A DNA stretch of 64,000 nucleotides from Billgrantia sulfidoxydans (GTDB taxonomy: Bacteria > Pseudomonadota > Gammaproteobacteria > Pseudomonadales > Halomonadaceae). Each line of letters begins with the position of its first letter. The stretch's first letter is position 1. Shown here one piece after another: positions 46,494-56,753 of this stretch. The stretch is taken from positions 3,100,001-3,164,000 of the forward strand of contig NZ_CP053381.1 in NCBI RefSeq assembly GCF_017868775.1, written 5' to 3'. A program made the translations under genes and the position numbers. The notes under the pieces are model-generated. The model did no database searches, had not been told where the DNA came from, and was given only the letters and a program-made list of their open reading frames with translations.

Positions 46494-46641
46494 ACGTCGT
46501 CTCCACTCTGCGTTACCCCCCGCCGGCGTCTCGATCGGCCGCATGGGGAGATCGGTTGCTATCCTGTAGGGTCATCCGAAGGCGTCCGAGGCCATGGTTA
46601 CCAGGGGAAGTCAGTCCAGCCGGCCAAGACAACCGCAGTCG

Positions 46642-47958
46642 TCATGCATCCCATACCGGCCGCTGGTGCAGTTCGGACGGCAGGTAATCCTCCGCCCGCT
46701 CTCCCAACCGGGCCATCAGCTGCAGGAAGTCGCGGCGCGGCAGGCGCACCTCGAGCCGCACCTTCCCGCCCTCTTCGTAGTGTTCTTCTCGCACGGCGCC
46801 AAGCTCGTGCAGGCCCGCCCTCAGCCGGCCCTGCTGGGGCGCCAGGTGCATGCTGAAGTCGATGACGTCCTCCGCCAGGCACTCGGAAAGGGCCTGGCCG
46901 AGCAGCTCGAGCCCGAGCCCGTCACGCGCCGACAGCCAGACCACTTCGGGCCGCCCCTGCCCGTCGCGCTCGATGCGCGGTGCACTGTCGAGCAGGTCGA
47001 TCTTGTTCATTACCTTGAGCATCGGCACGTCGTGCGCACCGATCTCGTCGAGCACGCCTTCGACCTGGGCCACGTTGAGCTCGCGGTCCGGGTCGGCGGC
47101 ATCGATCACGTGCACCAGCAACGAGGCCTCGGCCGCTTCCTGGAGGGTGGCCTGGAAGGCCTCCACCAGCTTGTGCGGGAGATGGCGAATGAAACCCACG
47201 GTATCCGCCAGCACCACCGGCCCAACGTCGCCGACCTCCAGCCGGCGCAGGGTCGGGTCGAGCGTAGCGAACAACTGGTCGGCCGCATAGACCTTCGCCT
47301 CGGTCAACGCATTGAACAGCGTCGACTTGCCGGCGTTGGTGTAGCCGACCAGCGAGACACTGGGGATCTCCGCCCGGGCCCGCGCACGGCGGTTCTGGCT
47401 GCGCTGGCTGCGCACCTTGTCGAGGCGCTTGTGAATGGCCTTGATGCGCGCCCGCAGCAGGCGGCGGTCGGTCTCGAGCTGGGTCTCACCCGGGCCGCGC
47501 AGACCGATGCCGCCCTTCTGGCGTTCCAGGTGGGTCCAGCCACGTACCAGGCGCGTGGACATGTACTCCAGCTGGGCCAGCTCGACCTGCAGCTTGCCTT
47601 CGTGAGTCCGCGCCCGCTGGGCGAAGATGTCGAGTATCAGCCCCGTGCGATCCAGCACCCGGCACTTGAGCTCCCGCTCCAGGTTGCGCTCCTGGGATGG
47701 GCTCAAGCCATGGTTGAAGATGACGAGTTCGGCACCATGCACCGCCAGCGCCTCGCGGAGCTCCTCCACCTTGCCGCTACCGATGAAGGTGCGCGAATCG
47801 GGCCGATGCCGGCTGCCGCTGAGCAGCATGGCCGGCTCGGCACCAGCGGAACGGACCAGTTCCATGAACTCGCCCGGATCCTCGCGTTCCCGCTCGTCCT
47901 GGAAGTCGACATGGACCAGTACTGCCGTTTCGCCGGCATCGGGTCGTTCAAAAAACAA
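46642..47958 (-). CDS. hflX: HflX, ribosome-splitting GTPase
   Basis: 438 aa. N-terminal HflX domain with RTFIGSGKVEELREAL and VIFNHGLSPSQERNLE, then GGIGLRGPGETQLETDRRLL and the GTPase domain: G1 GYTNAGKSTLFNAL, G3 DTVGFIRHLPH, G4 NKID. It binds the 50S E site and rescues stalled ribosomes under stress. A TTG start at 47958 (FFERPDAGE) fits the family's usual N-terminus MFFER. Follows hfq by 8 bases. Confidence 0.95.
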   Translation of the reverse strand: MFFERPDAGETAVLVHVDFQDEREREDPGEFMELVRSAGAEPAMLLSGSRHRPDSRTFIGSGKVEELREALAVHGAELVIFNHGLSPSQERNLERELKCRVLDRTGLILDIFAQRARTHEGKLQVELAQLEYMSTRLVRGWTHLERQKGGIGLRGPGETQLETDRRLLRARIKAIHKRLDKVRSQRSQNRRARARAEIPSVSLVGYTNAGKSTLFNALTEAKVYAADQLFATLDPTLRRLEVGDVGPVVLADTVGFIRHLPHKLVEAFQATLQEAAEASLLVHVIDAADPDRELNVAQVEGVLDEIGAHDVPMLKVMNKIDLLDSAPRIERDGQGRPEVVWLSARDGLGLELLGQALSECLAEDVIDFSMHLAPQQGRLRAGLHELGAVREEHYEEGGKVRLEVRLPRRDFLQLMARLGERAEDYLPSELHQRPVWDA

Positions 47959-47966
47959 TCAATACC

Positions 47967-48218
47967 TCACGCATTGCTGTCCGGCTGGGCCGCAGGGTCC
48001 TGCGGCGGTAGCCGCACGTTGCGCGAAGGCACCACGGTGGAGATGGCGTGCTTGTAGACCATCTGACTGACGGTGTTGCGCAACAGGATCACGAACTGAT
48101 CGAACGACTCGATCTGTCCCTGCAGCTTGATGCCGTTGACCAGGAAAATCGAAACCGGAATGCGCTCCTTGCGCAGGATGTTCAGGTACGGGTCTTGAAG
48201 GGACTGCCCTTTGGACAT
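47967..48218 (-). CDS. hfq: Hfq RNA chaperone
   Basis: 83 aa Sm-like protein with Sm1 [21 protein letters not shown] split at the usual place, [12 protein letters not shown] and Sm2 [10 protein letters not shown]. Arg residues of the rim (RKER) are kept; the C-terminal tail is short ([13 protein letters not shown]). Hexamer pairing small RNAs with mRNAs. GGGAGAGG lies before the ATG. Gene order miaA-hfq-hflX is the standard one. Confidence 0.97.
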   Translation of the reverse strand: MSKGQSLQDPYLNILRKERIPVSIFLVNGIKLQGQIESFDQFVILLRNTVSQMVYKHAISTVVPSRNVRLPPQDPAAQPDSNA

Positions 48219-48308
48219 GTTACCTCTCCCTAATACGTTCTCATGAGGGGTGGAAGGTTGTGTTCATTCTCGGCTGGTCACCCGGCCACTCGAAGCCAAC
48301 ATCTTACG

Positions 48309-49247
48309 CTAAGAGCCCGATTCACGCACGAAATTCAGGACGGCGTCCAGCGCATCCCGGCTCTGGCTATCGACCCAGTGTAGCGCTGTCCAGCTGCGCA
48401 GCCAGGTCAATTGACGCTTGGCCAGCTGCCGGGTCGCCACCACGGTGCGCTGGCGCAGCTGTTCGAGATCGCCCTTGCCGTCGAGGTATTCCCAGACCTG
48501 GCGGTAGCCCACGCTTTTCATCGACGGCAGGCCGAGATGCAGATCGTCACGCGCCTTCAGCGCCTCGACTTCGGCGATCAGGCCGGCCTTCAGCATGATC
48601 TCGAAGCGAGCGGCGATGCGCTCGTGCAGCACACGGCGATCGAAGGGCGTAAAACCTATCGACAGCACTTCCCAGGGGAAGGTTTCAGGACGTTGCCGAC
48701 GCCACAGCTCGGTCAGCGTCGTGCCGCTGGCTCGATAGACCTCCAGCGCCCGCATCAGGCGCTGCGGATCGTTGGGGTGGATGCGCCGGGCGGCCTCGGG
48801 GTCGACCTTGGCGAGCTCGGCATGCAGCCCGGCCAGGCCGTGGCGTTCGACCTCTCGCGCCAGCTCGGCGCGGATCGCCGGGTCTGCCGCCGGCAGGTTG
48901 GCCACGCCCTCGAGCAGGCGCTTGGCATACATCATGGTGCCGCCGACCAGCAGCGGGGTGCGCCCGGCCGCGCTGATACGTCGCATCTCGCGGCGGGCAT
49001 CCTCGCGAAAATCCGCCGCCGAGTAGGGCTCGGCCGGATCGCGGATATCGATCAGCCGGTGCGGTGCGCGCGCCAGCTCTTGCGGCGACGGCTTGGCGCT
49101 GCCGATGTCCATGCCGCGATAGACCATCGCCGAGTCCATGCTGATCAGCTCGCAGTCGAGCCGCTCGTGCAGTTCGATCGCGAGATCGGTCTTGCCGGCG
49201 GCGGTCGGCCCCATCAGCAGGATAGCGAGCGGGCGTCGTTCGGACAT
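48309..49247 (-). CDS. miaA: tRNA dimethylallyltransferase
   Basis: 312 aa; transfers dimethylallyl to A37 of tRNAs reading UNN codons. P-loop GPTAAGKTDLAIEL, DSAMVYRGMDIGSAKP, GGTMMYAKRLLEG, HPNDPQRLMRALEVYRASG and the C-terminal RQLAKRQLTWLRSW. Fifteen bases after mutL in the superoperon. Confidence 0.96.
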   Translation of the reverse strand: MSERRPLAILLMGPTAAGKTDLAIELHERLDCELISMDSAMVYRGMDIGSAKPSPQELARAPHRLIDIRDPAEPYSAADFREDARREMRRISAAGRTPLLVGGTMMYAKRLLEGVANLPAADPAIRAELAREVERHGLAGLHAELAKVDPEAARRIHPNDPQRLMRALEVYRASGTTLTELWRRQRPETFPWEVLSIGFTPFDRRVLHERIAARFEIMLKAGLIAEVEALKARDDLHLGLPSMKSVGYRQVWEYLDGKGDLEQLRQRTVVATRQLAKRQLTWLRSWTALHWVDSQSRDALDAVLNFVRESGS

Positions 49248-49262
49248 GGCGTGAAGGCTTCC

Positions 49263-51206
49263 TTACTGCCCGCGCAGGAACAGGCGGTCGAGCTGCTTGA
49301 GCGACATCTCGGTCCAGGTGGGGCGGCCATGGTTGCACTGGCCGCTGCGCTCGGTGCGCTCCATGTCGCGCAGCAAGGCGTTCATCTCGGCGACGGTCAG
49401 GCGCCGGTTGGCACGCACGCTGCCGTGACAGGCCATGGTGGCCAGCAGTTCGTTGATACGCGCGGCGAGGCGGTCGGAGCGGCCATAGCGCTCGAGGTCG
49501 CCCAACATGTCGCGGATCAGCGGCTCGACGTCGGCATCGGCGAGCAGCGCCGGCACCTGGCGTACCAGCAGGGTCTCCGGCCCCGCCACGTCGAGCTCGA
49601 CGCCCAGGCGGCTGAAGGCGTCGCGTTCGGCTTCGGCGGTCGCCACTTCGGCGTGGCTGGCGGCCATCGACACTGGCACCAGCAGCGGCTGCGCCTCGAG
49701 CGCCCCGCCGTGCACCTGCTCCTTCATGCGCTCGTAGACGATGCGCTCATGGGCGGCGTGCATGTCGACGATGATCATGCCCTGTGCTGTCTGCGAGAGA
49801 ATGTAGATGCCATGCAGCTGGGCAATGGCGAAACCCAGCGGCGGTATGCCGCTGCCCTCCGCCGCCGCCGGCAGGGACGATGCCGCCGTGGCCGAAAGCA
49901 CCGGCGACGAAGACGATGCCTCGGCGCCGGCCGATTCGGTGCCGGCCGGCTGCGGTGTCAGCAGATGCTCCTCATGCTCGGGATGCAGCGCGCGATAGCC
50001 GCTCATGAAGGCGCGCACGCGATCGGCCGTGACCCGTTCTGCCGGCTCGCTGGCGTGATGCAACCCGATGGCCTGTTGCTGCCAGCGCCCGGCCGGCTCC
50101 TGCACCGCGGCTTCGCCGCCCTGACTCACGATGGGGGACGCCTCGTCTGCGGCACCCTCGGCAACACCGCCATGCGCGGCCGGACGCGCCTCGGCCAGCG
50201 CTCGGTACAGGCTGGAGAAGAGGAAGTCGTGCACCAGCCGGCCGTCACGGAAGCGAACCTCGTGCTTGGTGGGATGGACGTTGACGTCCACCACCGCGGG
50301 GTCGACCTCCAGGTAGAGCACGAAGACGGGATGGCGGCCGTGAAACAGCACGTCGCGGTAGGCCTGGCGAATGGCGTGCGCCACCAGGCGGTCGCGCACC
50401 ACGCGCCCATTGACGAAGAAGTACTGCTGGTCGGCCTGGGCGCGGGAATGGGTCGGCAGGCCGACCCAGCCCCACAGGCGCAGGCCGCCGGCGGCGAGAT
50501 CGAGGTGCAGGGCGTTGTCGAGGAAGCCCTTGCCCAGCAGCGCGGCGATGCGTCGCTCGCGACGGGCGGCATCGTCGCCCGCCGGCAGCTGGTGCACGGT
50601 CTTCTGGTTGTGGCGCAGCACCCAGCCGATGTCGTAGCGCGACAGCGCCAGGCGGCGGAAGGCCTCCTCCACGTGGCCGTACTCGGTCTTCTCGGTGCGC
50701 AGGAACTTGCGTCGCGCCGGCGTGTTGAAGAACAGGTCGCGTACCGTGACCGAGGTGCCCCGCGGATGCGGTGCGGGGGAGACGCGGGGCTCCATCTGGC
50801 GCCCCTCGGCCACCACGCGCCAGCCACTGCGCGGGTCGTCGTCGACGTTGGCGACGAGCTCGAGGCGCGAGACCGAGCTGATCGAGGCCAGCGCCTCGCC
50901 GCGGAAGCCGAGGCTGGCCACGCCTTCGAGATCCTCCAGCGAGGCGATCTTGCTGGTGGCATGGCGCGACAGCGCCAGCGGCAGGTCCTCCTCGGCAATG
51001 CCGCTGCCGTCGTCGCGCACGCGGATCAGTCGGGCGCCGCCGGCCTCGAGCTCCACCTCGATACGCCGGCTGCCGGCATCGATGGCGTTCTCGACCAGCT
51101 CCTTGACCACCGACGCCGGGCGTTCCACCACTTCGCCGGCGGCGATCTGGTTGGCCAGCCTGGGGTCGAGGACGCGGATGCGCCGGGTGTCGTCGACTAC
51201 CGTCAT
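49263..51206 (-). CDS. mutL: MutL mismatch-repair protein with endonuclease motif
   Basis: 647 aa. N-terminal GHKL ATPase: [17 protein letters not shown] and [13 protein letters not shown]; a variable linker about residues 340-440. The C-terminal part carries [12 protein letters not shown] (residues 481-492), which fits the endonuclease signature DxHAxxExxxxE, together with CHGSVRA and CNHGRP near the end. E. coli MutL lacks these and uses MutH; Pseudomonas-type MutL has them. So strand nicking is probably done by MutL itself. It overlaps the amiB stop by 4 bases. Confidence 0.96.
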   Translation of the reverse strand: MTVVDDTRRIRVLDPRLANQIAAGEVVERPASVVKELVENAIDAGSRRIEVELEAGGARLIRVRDDGSGIAEEDLPLALSRHATSKIASLEDLEGVASLGFRGEALASISSVSRLELVANVDDDPRSGWRVVAEGRQMEPRVSPAPHPRGTSVTVRDLFFNTPARRKFLRTEKTEYGHVEEAFRRLALSRYDIGWVLRHNQKTVHQLPAGDDAARRERRIAALLGKGFLDNALHLDLAAGGLRLWGWVGLPTHSRAQADQQYFFVNGRVVRDRLVAHAIRQAYRDVLFHGRHPVFVLYLEVDPAVVDVNVHPTKHEVRFRDGRLVHDFLFSSLYRALAEARPAAHGGVAEGAADEASPIVSQGGEAAVQEPAGRWQQQAIGLHHASEPAERVTADRVRAFMSGYRALHPEHEEHLLTPQPAGTESAGAEASSSSPVLSATAASSLPAAAEGSGIPPLGFAIAQLHGIYILSQTAQGMIIVDMHAAHERIVYERMKEQVHGGALEAQPLLVPVSMAASHAEVATAEAERDAFSRLGVELDVAGPETLLVRQVPALLADADVEPLIRDMLGDLERYGRSDRLAARINELLATMACHGSVRANRRLTVAEMNALLRDMERTERSGQCNHGRPTWTEMSLKQLDRLFLRGQ

Positions 51207-52678
51207 GAGCGCGGAATCCGTAATACCTGTCCGACGCGGATCACGTCGCCATTGAGTTCGTTGGCCTGCTTGAGCTGCGCCACCGGCACGCCGTGCCGCG
51301 CGGCGATCTGCGACAGCGTATCGCCCGGCTGGATGCGGTACTCGTTGCCGGAGGGCGTGCGCTGATTGTCGCGCTCCCAGGCCAGCAGGCTCGCGGGCGG
51401 CGGGTTGCTGCGGAAGTGGGCCCGGATACCCTCGAAGATCGACTCCGACATTCGCTGCTGATGGCCCGAATCGCGCAGGCGGCGCTCCTCGTCGGGGTTG
51501 GAGATGAACCCTGTCTCAATCAGCAGCGAGGGAATGTCGGGCGACTTCAGCACCATGAAGCCGGCCTGCTCGACCCGCGACTTGTGCAGACGATTGACGC
51601 GCCCCAGCTGATCGAGCACCTGCCCACCGATGGCCAGCGAATCGTTGAGGGTGGCGGTCATGGTCAGGTCCAGCAGTACGCCGCGCAGCACCTCGTCCTT
51701 GTCGTTGAGCGAGAGGTTGCCGTCCACGCCGCCGATCAGATCGGCCTGGTTCTCGCTCGCCGCCAGCCACTGGGCGGTTTCCGAGGTGGCGCCGCGCTGG
51801 GACAGCGCATAGACGGAGCTGCCGTTGGGGCGCGGGCTGTTGAAGGCATCGGCATGGATCGAGACGAAGAAATCGGCCTTCTGCTCACGGGCGATGCGGG
51901 TCCGCTGGCGCAGCCCGACGTAGTAGTCCCCATCGCGGATCATCACCGCGCGGAAGCCTTCGGTGTCGTCGACCAGGCGCTGCAGGCGCCGGGCGATCTC
52001 CATCACCACGTCCTTTTCGCGGACGCCGCTGGGACCGATGGCGCCCGGGTCCTCGCCGCCGTGCCCGGCATCGATGGCGATGATGATGTCGCGACGCGGA
52101 TGCGGCGCCGCCGGCTGCTGCGCCACCACCTCCGGGTCGATGCGCGGGGTCTCGCCGTCGGCCTCGTTGCGGTGTCGGTTGGCGGCGATCTCCTGCTCGC
52201 GGATCATCGCCTCTATGGGGTCGATGGGGTTCTGGACCGCGCTCTCGCCCGGATATTCCATGTCGACCACCAGGCGATGGCCGTACTGATCGTTGGGCGG
52301 CAGGGTGAAGTGGCGCGGCTCCACCTCGCGGGAGAGTTCCAGCACCACGCGCAGGCCGCCACCGTCGCGCACTCCGCTGCGCACCGCGGTGATGGCGCTG
52401 CCCTCCAGCTCCAGGCTCGCCAGGTCGGTGTCGAGCCCGCTCTGGTCGAGGTCGATCACCAGGCGCCGCGGGTTGTCCAGGGTGAAGACGTTGGCCTCGG
52501 CATGGCCCGAAAGGTCGAACACCAGGCGTGCATGATCCGGTGCCGCCCACAGGCGGATATTGTCGACCTGAGCCGCCTGGACCGGCACGGCCGGGGCAGC
52601 CAGCAGCGCCAGGACCAGCAGCAGGCAGCAGCGGGCCGCGTGACCGACATGACCGATGGGCAGGTATCGCGTACTCAT
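51203..52678 (-). CDS. amiB: AmiB-type N-acetylmuramoyl-L-alanine amidase
   Basis: 491 aa from the ATG at 52678, which overlaps the tsaE stop as TGATG. Signal peptide to about residue 36. AMIN domain ([20 protein letters not shown], about 38-140); Amidase_3 zinc domain (about 195-415) with [26 protein letters not shown] and [15 protein letters not shown]-terminal LysM ([17 protein letters not shown]). Cleaves septal peptidoglycan in daughter-cell separation. AMIN plus LysM matches the AmiB/C architecture found next to mutL. Confidence 0.93.
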   Translation of the reverse strand: MSTRYLPIGHVGHAARCCLLLVLALLAAPAVPVQAAQVDNIRLWAAPDHARLVFDLSGHAEANVFTLDNPRRLVIDLDQSGLDTDLASLELEGSAITAVRSGVRDGGGLRVVLELSREVEPRHFTLPPNDQYGHRLVVDMEYPGESAVQNPIDPIEAMIREQEIAANRHRNEADGETPRIDPEVVAQQPAAPHPRRDIIIAIDAGHGGEDPGAIGPSGVREKDVVMEIARRLQRLVDDTEGFRAVMIRDGDYYVGLRQRTRIAREQKADFFVSIHADAFNSPRPNGSSVYALSQRGATSETAQWLAASENQADLIGGVDGNLSLNDKDEVLRGVLLDLTMTATLNDSLAIGGQVLDQLGRVNRLHKSRVEQAGFMVLKSPDIPSLLIETGFISNPDEERRLRDSGHQQRMSESIFEGIRAHFRSNPPPASLLAWERDNQRTPSGNEYRIQPGDTLSQIAARHGVPVAQLKQANELNGDVIRVGQVLRIPRS

Positions 52679-53181
52679 CACGGCGTTTCACGCTCTCCGT
52701 TGCTGATCGTGTCGGCAAGAGCGGCCTCTCTCGCCAGCGCCTCGAGCGCCGACCGGCCATGCTCGGTATACGCCTCGAGCCGTGCCTCACGCCCGCTATC
52801 GCAAAGGCTCAGAGCCACGTGCAGGTCGGGCATGGGCAGCCAGCCTTCGCCCCGGCTCGGCCACTCGACGATGCACAGCGCATCGTCGGCGAACAGGTCG
52901 CGGCCGCCGATGAACTCCAGTTCCTCCGGGTCGCCCAGGCGGTAGAGGTCGAAGTGGTAGACCCGCCCGCCCTTCAGCTCGTAGGGCTCGAGCAACGTAT
53001 AGGTCGGGCTCTTGACCGCGCCGGCATGACCATGAGCGCGCAGGATGCCGCGCGTGAGCGTGGTCTTGCCCGCCCCCAGCTCGCCCTCGAGATAGACACG
53101 ACCGCGCCCCTTCAGGGCCGTGCCCAGGCACTGCCCGAAGACGACCTGACGCTCCTCGTCATCGAGTCTTATGCGCATCAT
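52678..53181 (-). CDS. tsaE: TsaE, t6A tRNA-modification ATPase
   Basis: 168 aa. P-loop LEGELGAGKTTLTRGIL, SPTYTLLEPYEL, VYHFDLYRLGDPEELEFIG and a Walker B-like CIVEWPSRGE. It assists TsaB/TsaD in making N6-threonylcarbamoyladenosine at A37. Starts 22 bases inside the end of nnr and overlaps amiB, so all three are coupled. Confidence 0.94.
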   Translation of the reverse strand: MMRIRLDDEERQVVFGQCLGTALKGRGRVYLEGELGAGKTTLTRGILRAHGHAGAVKSPTYTLLEPYELKGGRVYHFDLYRLGDPEELEFIGGRDLFADDALCIVEWPSRGEGWLPMPDLHVALSLCDSGREARLEAYTEHGRSALEALAREAALADTISNGERETP

Positions 53182-54721
53182 GGCCCCCCGCCAGCGAATG
53201 GAACCCCGGCACGAACCCGGGGTTGACGACGATTCGCGCATAGGATGCCAGATCGGCGGCCAGCAGACCACGCTCCCCCGCGTCGCGTACGGCCATGTCG
53301 GCGGCCATGGCATGCACCATGACACCGAGCCTTGCCGCCACTGGCCCTGCCAGCCCCTGGGCCAGCAGCGCGCCGAGAATCCCGGTGAGAACGTCGCCCA
53401 TGCCCCCCGAGGCCATGCCCGGGTTGCCGTAGGGGCATACCGCCATGCCATCCGGCCCCGCCACCAGGCTGCCGGCGCCCTTGAGCACGACCACGCCGCC
53501 ATAGCGTCGCTGCAGCTCACGCGCCGCCGCGGGCCGGTCGGCCTCCACTTCCGCCGCGCTGCAGCCCAGCAGGCGAGCCGCCTCACCCGGGTGAGGCGTC
53601 AGGATCCAGTCGTCCCGGCGCTGCCCAGGGAAATGCGAGGCCAGCAGGTTGAGGCCGTCGGCGTCCACCACCAGCGGCGTCGAGGCAGCCAGTGCCGCCT
53701 GCAGCATGCCCTGGCCCCAGGCACCCTGCCCCAACCCCGGACCAACCGCCAGCACATCGGCCTTCTCCGTCAGCTCGCCGAGTTCGGCGGCGCCGCGCAG
53801 GCCGTGCACCATCACCTCGGGGCGGTAGGTCAGGCAGGCGGTGACGTGCTCGGGCGCCGTGGCCAGGCTGATCTTGCCGGCGCCCAGTCGCGCCGCTGCC
53901 TCGCTGGCGAGCAGCGCCGCCCCACCGAAGCCCGGCGCACCGCCCAGCACCAGCACATGGCCCATGGCCCCCTTGTGGGCATCCCGTGAGCGGGGCGGCA
54001 GCCACACCTCGAGCAAGGCCTTGTCCAGCAGCTCTGCAGCCGGCACCAGATCGGCATGGCGGCGTGCCTCGACGCCCAGGGCACGAAAGTGGACCTCGCC
54101 GGTACGTGCGGGCGCGCGCCCGGTATGCAGGCCGACCTTGTCGCCGATGAAGGTCACCGTACGTGTCGCACGCACCGCCACGCCGAGCTCGGCCCCGGTA
54201 TCGGCGGCGAGCCCGGAGGGAATGTCGATGGCCAGCACCGGCAGCCCGCTGGCGTTGATCGCCTCGATGGCCTCGCGGAATTCGCCGCGCACCTCACCGG
54301 TGAGGCCGGTACCGAGCAGGGCGTCGACGATCACCTCGCCGGAGAACGCGATCCCCTTGCGCCATGGCTCGAGCCCCACGCCGGCGGCGGTTGCCATTTC
54401 GGCGGCGCGCGCAGCATCGCCATCGAGCGTCTTCGGCGGCTTCAGCGCAATGCGCTGCACCTCGACGCCGGCCACCGCCGCCAGCGCGGCCAGCACGTGG
54501 CCATCGCCGCCGTTGTTGCCGCCGCCGCACAGCACGCTGATGCGCTTCACCCCGGGCCAGCTCGCCCTGAGGCTCTGCCAGGCCGCCGTGGCCGCCCGCT
54601 GCATCAGGGCGAAGCCCTCGATTCCCGCAGCGATGGTGCGCCGATCGAGTTCGCGGACCTGGTCGGCGCGGTACAGTGGACGCAGCGTCAGCTGCTCGTG
54701 GTCGGAACGATTGCCAGACAT
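53159..54721 (-). CDS. nnr: Bifunctional NAD(P)H-hydrate epimerase / ADP-dependent dehydratase
   Basis: 520 aa from the ATG at 54721, with GGGAG upstream. The N-terminal NnrE epimerase (about 1-215) has LCGGGNNGGDGHVLA, DALLGTGL and AIDIPSGLAADTG. The C-terminal NnrD dehydratase (about 230-510) has GHVLVLGGAPGFGGAALLAS, LTPHPGEAARLLG and GMASGGMGDVLTGILGALLA. It repairs hydrated nicotinamide cofactors. Divergent from queG across about 100 bases, as in E. coli (yjeF/yjeS). Confidence 0.95.
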   Translation of the reverse strand: MSGNRSDHEQLTLRPLYRADQVRELDRRTIAAGIEGFALMQRAATAAWQSLRASWPGVKRISVLCGGGNNGGDGHVLAALAAVAGVEVQRIALKPPKTLDGDAARAAEMATAAGVGLEPWRKGIAFSGEVIVDALLGTGLTGEVRGEFREAIEAINASGLPVLAIDIPSGLAADTGAELGVAVRATRTVTFIGDKVGLHTGRAPARTGEVHFRALGVEARRHADLVPAAELLDKALLEVWLPPRSRDAHKGAMGHVLVLGGAPGFGGAALLASEAAARLGAGKISLATAPEHVTACLTYRPEVMVHGLRGAAELGELTEKADVLAVGPGLGQGAWGQGMLQAALAASTPLVVDADGLNLLASHFPGQRRDDWILTPHPGEAARLLGCSAAEVEADRPAAARELQRRYGGVVVLKGAGSLVAGPDGMAVCPYGNPGMASGGMGDVLTGILGALLAQGLAGPVAARLGVMVHAMAADMAVRDAGERGLLAADLASYARIVVNPGFVPGFHSLAGGHDAHKTR

Positions 54722-54821
54722 CCCGTGTCTCCCAGCCGGCATTGCTTTATCATGGGAGTGTATGCGCTGCGGCGCACAAGCCAATCCCCCCGCTGTGTTT
54801 TTGCCCGGTTTTTTCTCGATC

Positions 54822-55922
54822 ATGCCTCTCCCCGCGACCCTGGACGACAACGCGCTGGCCGAACTGGCTACGACGATCAAGACTTGGGGCCGCGAGCTCG
54901 GCTTCCAGCAGGTGGGCATCGCCGATGTCGACCTGGCCGAGGACGAGCGCCATCTGCAGCGCTGGCTCGATGCCGGCTACCACGGCAAGATGGGCTTCAT
55001 GGCCAAGCACGGCAACAAGCGCACGCGCCCCGAGGAGCTGGTACCCGGCACCCTGCGCGTGATCAGCGTGCGCCTGGACTACCTGCCCGCGGAGGTCGAG
55101 AGCGCCAAGGTACTGGGCCAGCCGCAGACGGCCTATGTCTCGCGTTATGCGGTGGGCCGCGACTACCACAAGCTGATGCGCAAGCGCCTGGCCACCCTGG
55201 CCCAGTGGATCGAGGAACGCATCGGCCCGTTCGGCTATCGTGCCTTCGTCGATTCGGCGCCGGTGATGGAGCGCGCCCTGGCGCGCAAGGCCGGGCTCGG
55301 CTGGGTGGGCAAGAACGCCATGCTGCTCAACCCTCGGGCGGGCTCGCTGTTCTTCCTCGGCGAGCTCTATGTCGACCTGCCGCTGCCCCTCGATTCCCCC
55401 TTCGACAGCGAGCACTGCGGCAGCTGCAGCGCCTGCCGCACGGCCTGCCCCACCGGGGCCATCGTCGAGGACAAGGTGGTCGACTCCCGCGCCTGCATCT
55501 CCTACCTCACCATCGAGCTGTTCGGCAGCATCCCCGAGCGCTATCGCGAGGCCATGGGCAACCGCGTGTTCGGCTGCGACGACTGCCAGCTGGTCTGCCC
55601 CTTCACCCGCTTCACCCGCGCCACGGCGGAGGACGACTTCGCCCCGCGCCACGACCTGGATCGGGCCAGCCTGGTGTCGCTGTTCGCCTGGGGCGAGGAG
55701 GAGTTCCTCGACAAGACCGCCGGCAGCCCGATCCGTCGCATCGGCTACGAGCGCTGGCTGCGCAACCTGGCAGTGGGGCTGGGCAACGCCCCCTGGAGCG
55801 AAGCCGTGGAGGCCGCCCTGCGTGCCCGCCTCGCCTACCCCTCCGACCTGGTGCGCGAGCACGTGCGCTGGGCGCTCGAGCGGCAGCGGGAAAAGCGTAG
55901 CAGAGTCATCGCCCGCGTCTGA
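54822..55922 (+). CDS. queG: Epoxyqueuosine reductase
   Basis: 366 aa cobalamin-dependent enzyme, last step of queuosine synthesis in tRNA. YHGKMGFMAKH near the N-terminus, DSAPVMERALARKAGLGWVG, and two 4Fe-4S clusters: CGSCSACRTACPTGAI and CDDCQLVCPFTRF, then a HEAT-like C-terminus. The ATG at 54822 begins MPLPATLDDNALAEL; a GTG 30 bases upstream is a possible alternative. The 159 bases between it and orn hold nothing I recognise. Confidence 0.94.
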   Translation: MPLPATLDDNALAELATTIKTWGRELGFQQVGIADVDLAEDERHLQRWLDAGYHGKMGFMAKHGNKRTRPEELVPGTLRVISVRLDYLPAEVESAKVLGQPQTAYVSRYAVGRDYHKLMRKRLATLAQWIEERIGPFGYRAFVDSAPVMERALARKAGLGWVGKNAMLLNPRAGSLFFLGELYVDLPLPLDSPFDSEHCGSCSACRTACPTGAIVEDKVVDSRACISYLTIELFGSIPERYREAMGNRVFGCDDCQLVCPFTRFTRATAEDDFAPRHDLDRASLVSLFAWGEEEFLDKTAGSPIRRIGYERWLRNLAVGLGNAPWSEAVEAALRARLAYPSDLVREHVRWALERQREKRSRVIARV

Positions 55923-56081
55923 ATAGTGGCTGAACCGCGGCTTTTCCGGGGACAGCTCACCTCGAAGTGTCACAAGCCAGGTATGCCTACTACTCCTCAT
56001 TTCGCTCGTATTGTCGTCACGGCCAAATCGTTCGCATGACAGCTCCACTCATGCCTCCAAGGGCTGAGCCAGGTTTGTTGC

Positions 56082-56666
56082 TCACTCCTCTTCGTCGCGC
56101 TCGCTACCGGCCAGCCGCAAGAAGGTATTGCGATAGTGCGCCAGCTCGGCCAGCGACTCGCGAATGTCGTCAAGCGCCTGGTGCGTGTTGCGCTTGTTGA
56201 AGCCGGCCAGTGCGCCCGGGTTCCAGCGCTTGGCCAGCTCCTTCAGGGTCGAGACGTCCAGGTTGCGGTAGTGGAAGAAGGCCAGCAGTTCGCGCATCTC
56301 GCGTTCGAGGAAACGCCGGTCCTGATGCACGCTGTTGCCGCACATGGGCGAGGTGCCGGGCGCCACGTAGCGCTTCAGGAACTCGAGGGTCTGCCGCTCG
56401 GCCTCGGCGGTGTCGATACGGCTCTGCTTGACCCGCTCGACCAGGCCCGACTCGCCGTGAGTCTTCTGGTTCCACTCGTCCATGGCGGCGAGCAGGCTGT
56501 CGGGCTGGTGCACGGCGATCACCGGCCCTTCGGCGATGAGGTTGAGATCGTTGTCGGTGATCAGGGTGGCCACTTCGATGATGCGCTCGCGCTCGGGCTC
56601 GAGCCCGGTCATCTCGAGGTCGATCCACACCAGCAGATCTTCACGCGGCGCAGGAGTGTTGGGCAT
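56082..56666 (-). CDS. orn: Oligoribonuclease
   Basis: 194 aa DEDD-type 3'-5' exonuclease degrading 2-5-mers, including pGpG from cyclic di-GMP breakdown. Motifs: [20 protein letters not shown] (DE), [17 protein letters not shown], and [11 protein letters not shown] with catalytic His and Asp. Divergent from rsgA, an arrangement shared with E. coli. Its role in ending cyclic di-GMP signals makes it relevant to the exopolysaccharide cluster in the same window (inference). Confidence 0.96.
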   Translation of the reverse strand: MPNTPAPREDLLVWIDLEMTGLEPERERIIEVATLITDNDLNLIAEGPVIAVHQPDSLLAAMDEWNQKTHGESGLVERVKQSRIDTAEAERQTLEFLKRYVAPGTSPMCGNSVHQDRRFLEREMRELLAFFHYRNLDVSTLKELAKRWNPGALAGFNKRNTHQALDDIRESLAELAHYRNTFLRLAGSERDEEE

Positions 56667-56753
56667 GGGTCAGGCTCCAGGTTGAAGGGCGCGGCAGGAC
56701 AGGCCGAGCCACGCTGGGTACAATGCCAGCATTGTAACGATCTTCGGGCGCCC

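Noticed and set aside
48411..51365. Almost 1000-codon plus-strand open frame opposite miaA and mutL
   Set aside because: Antisense to conserved genes with complete motifs; translation has no domain and typical shadow composition.
55923..56081. Small gene between queG and orn
   Set aside because: Short frames there lack ribosome sites and recognisable composition; nothing supportable.
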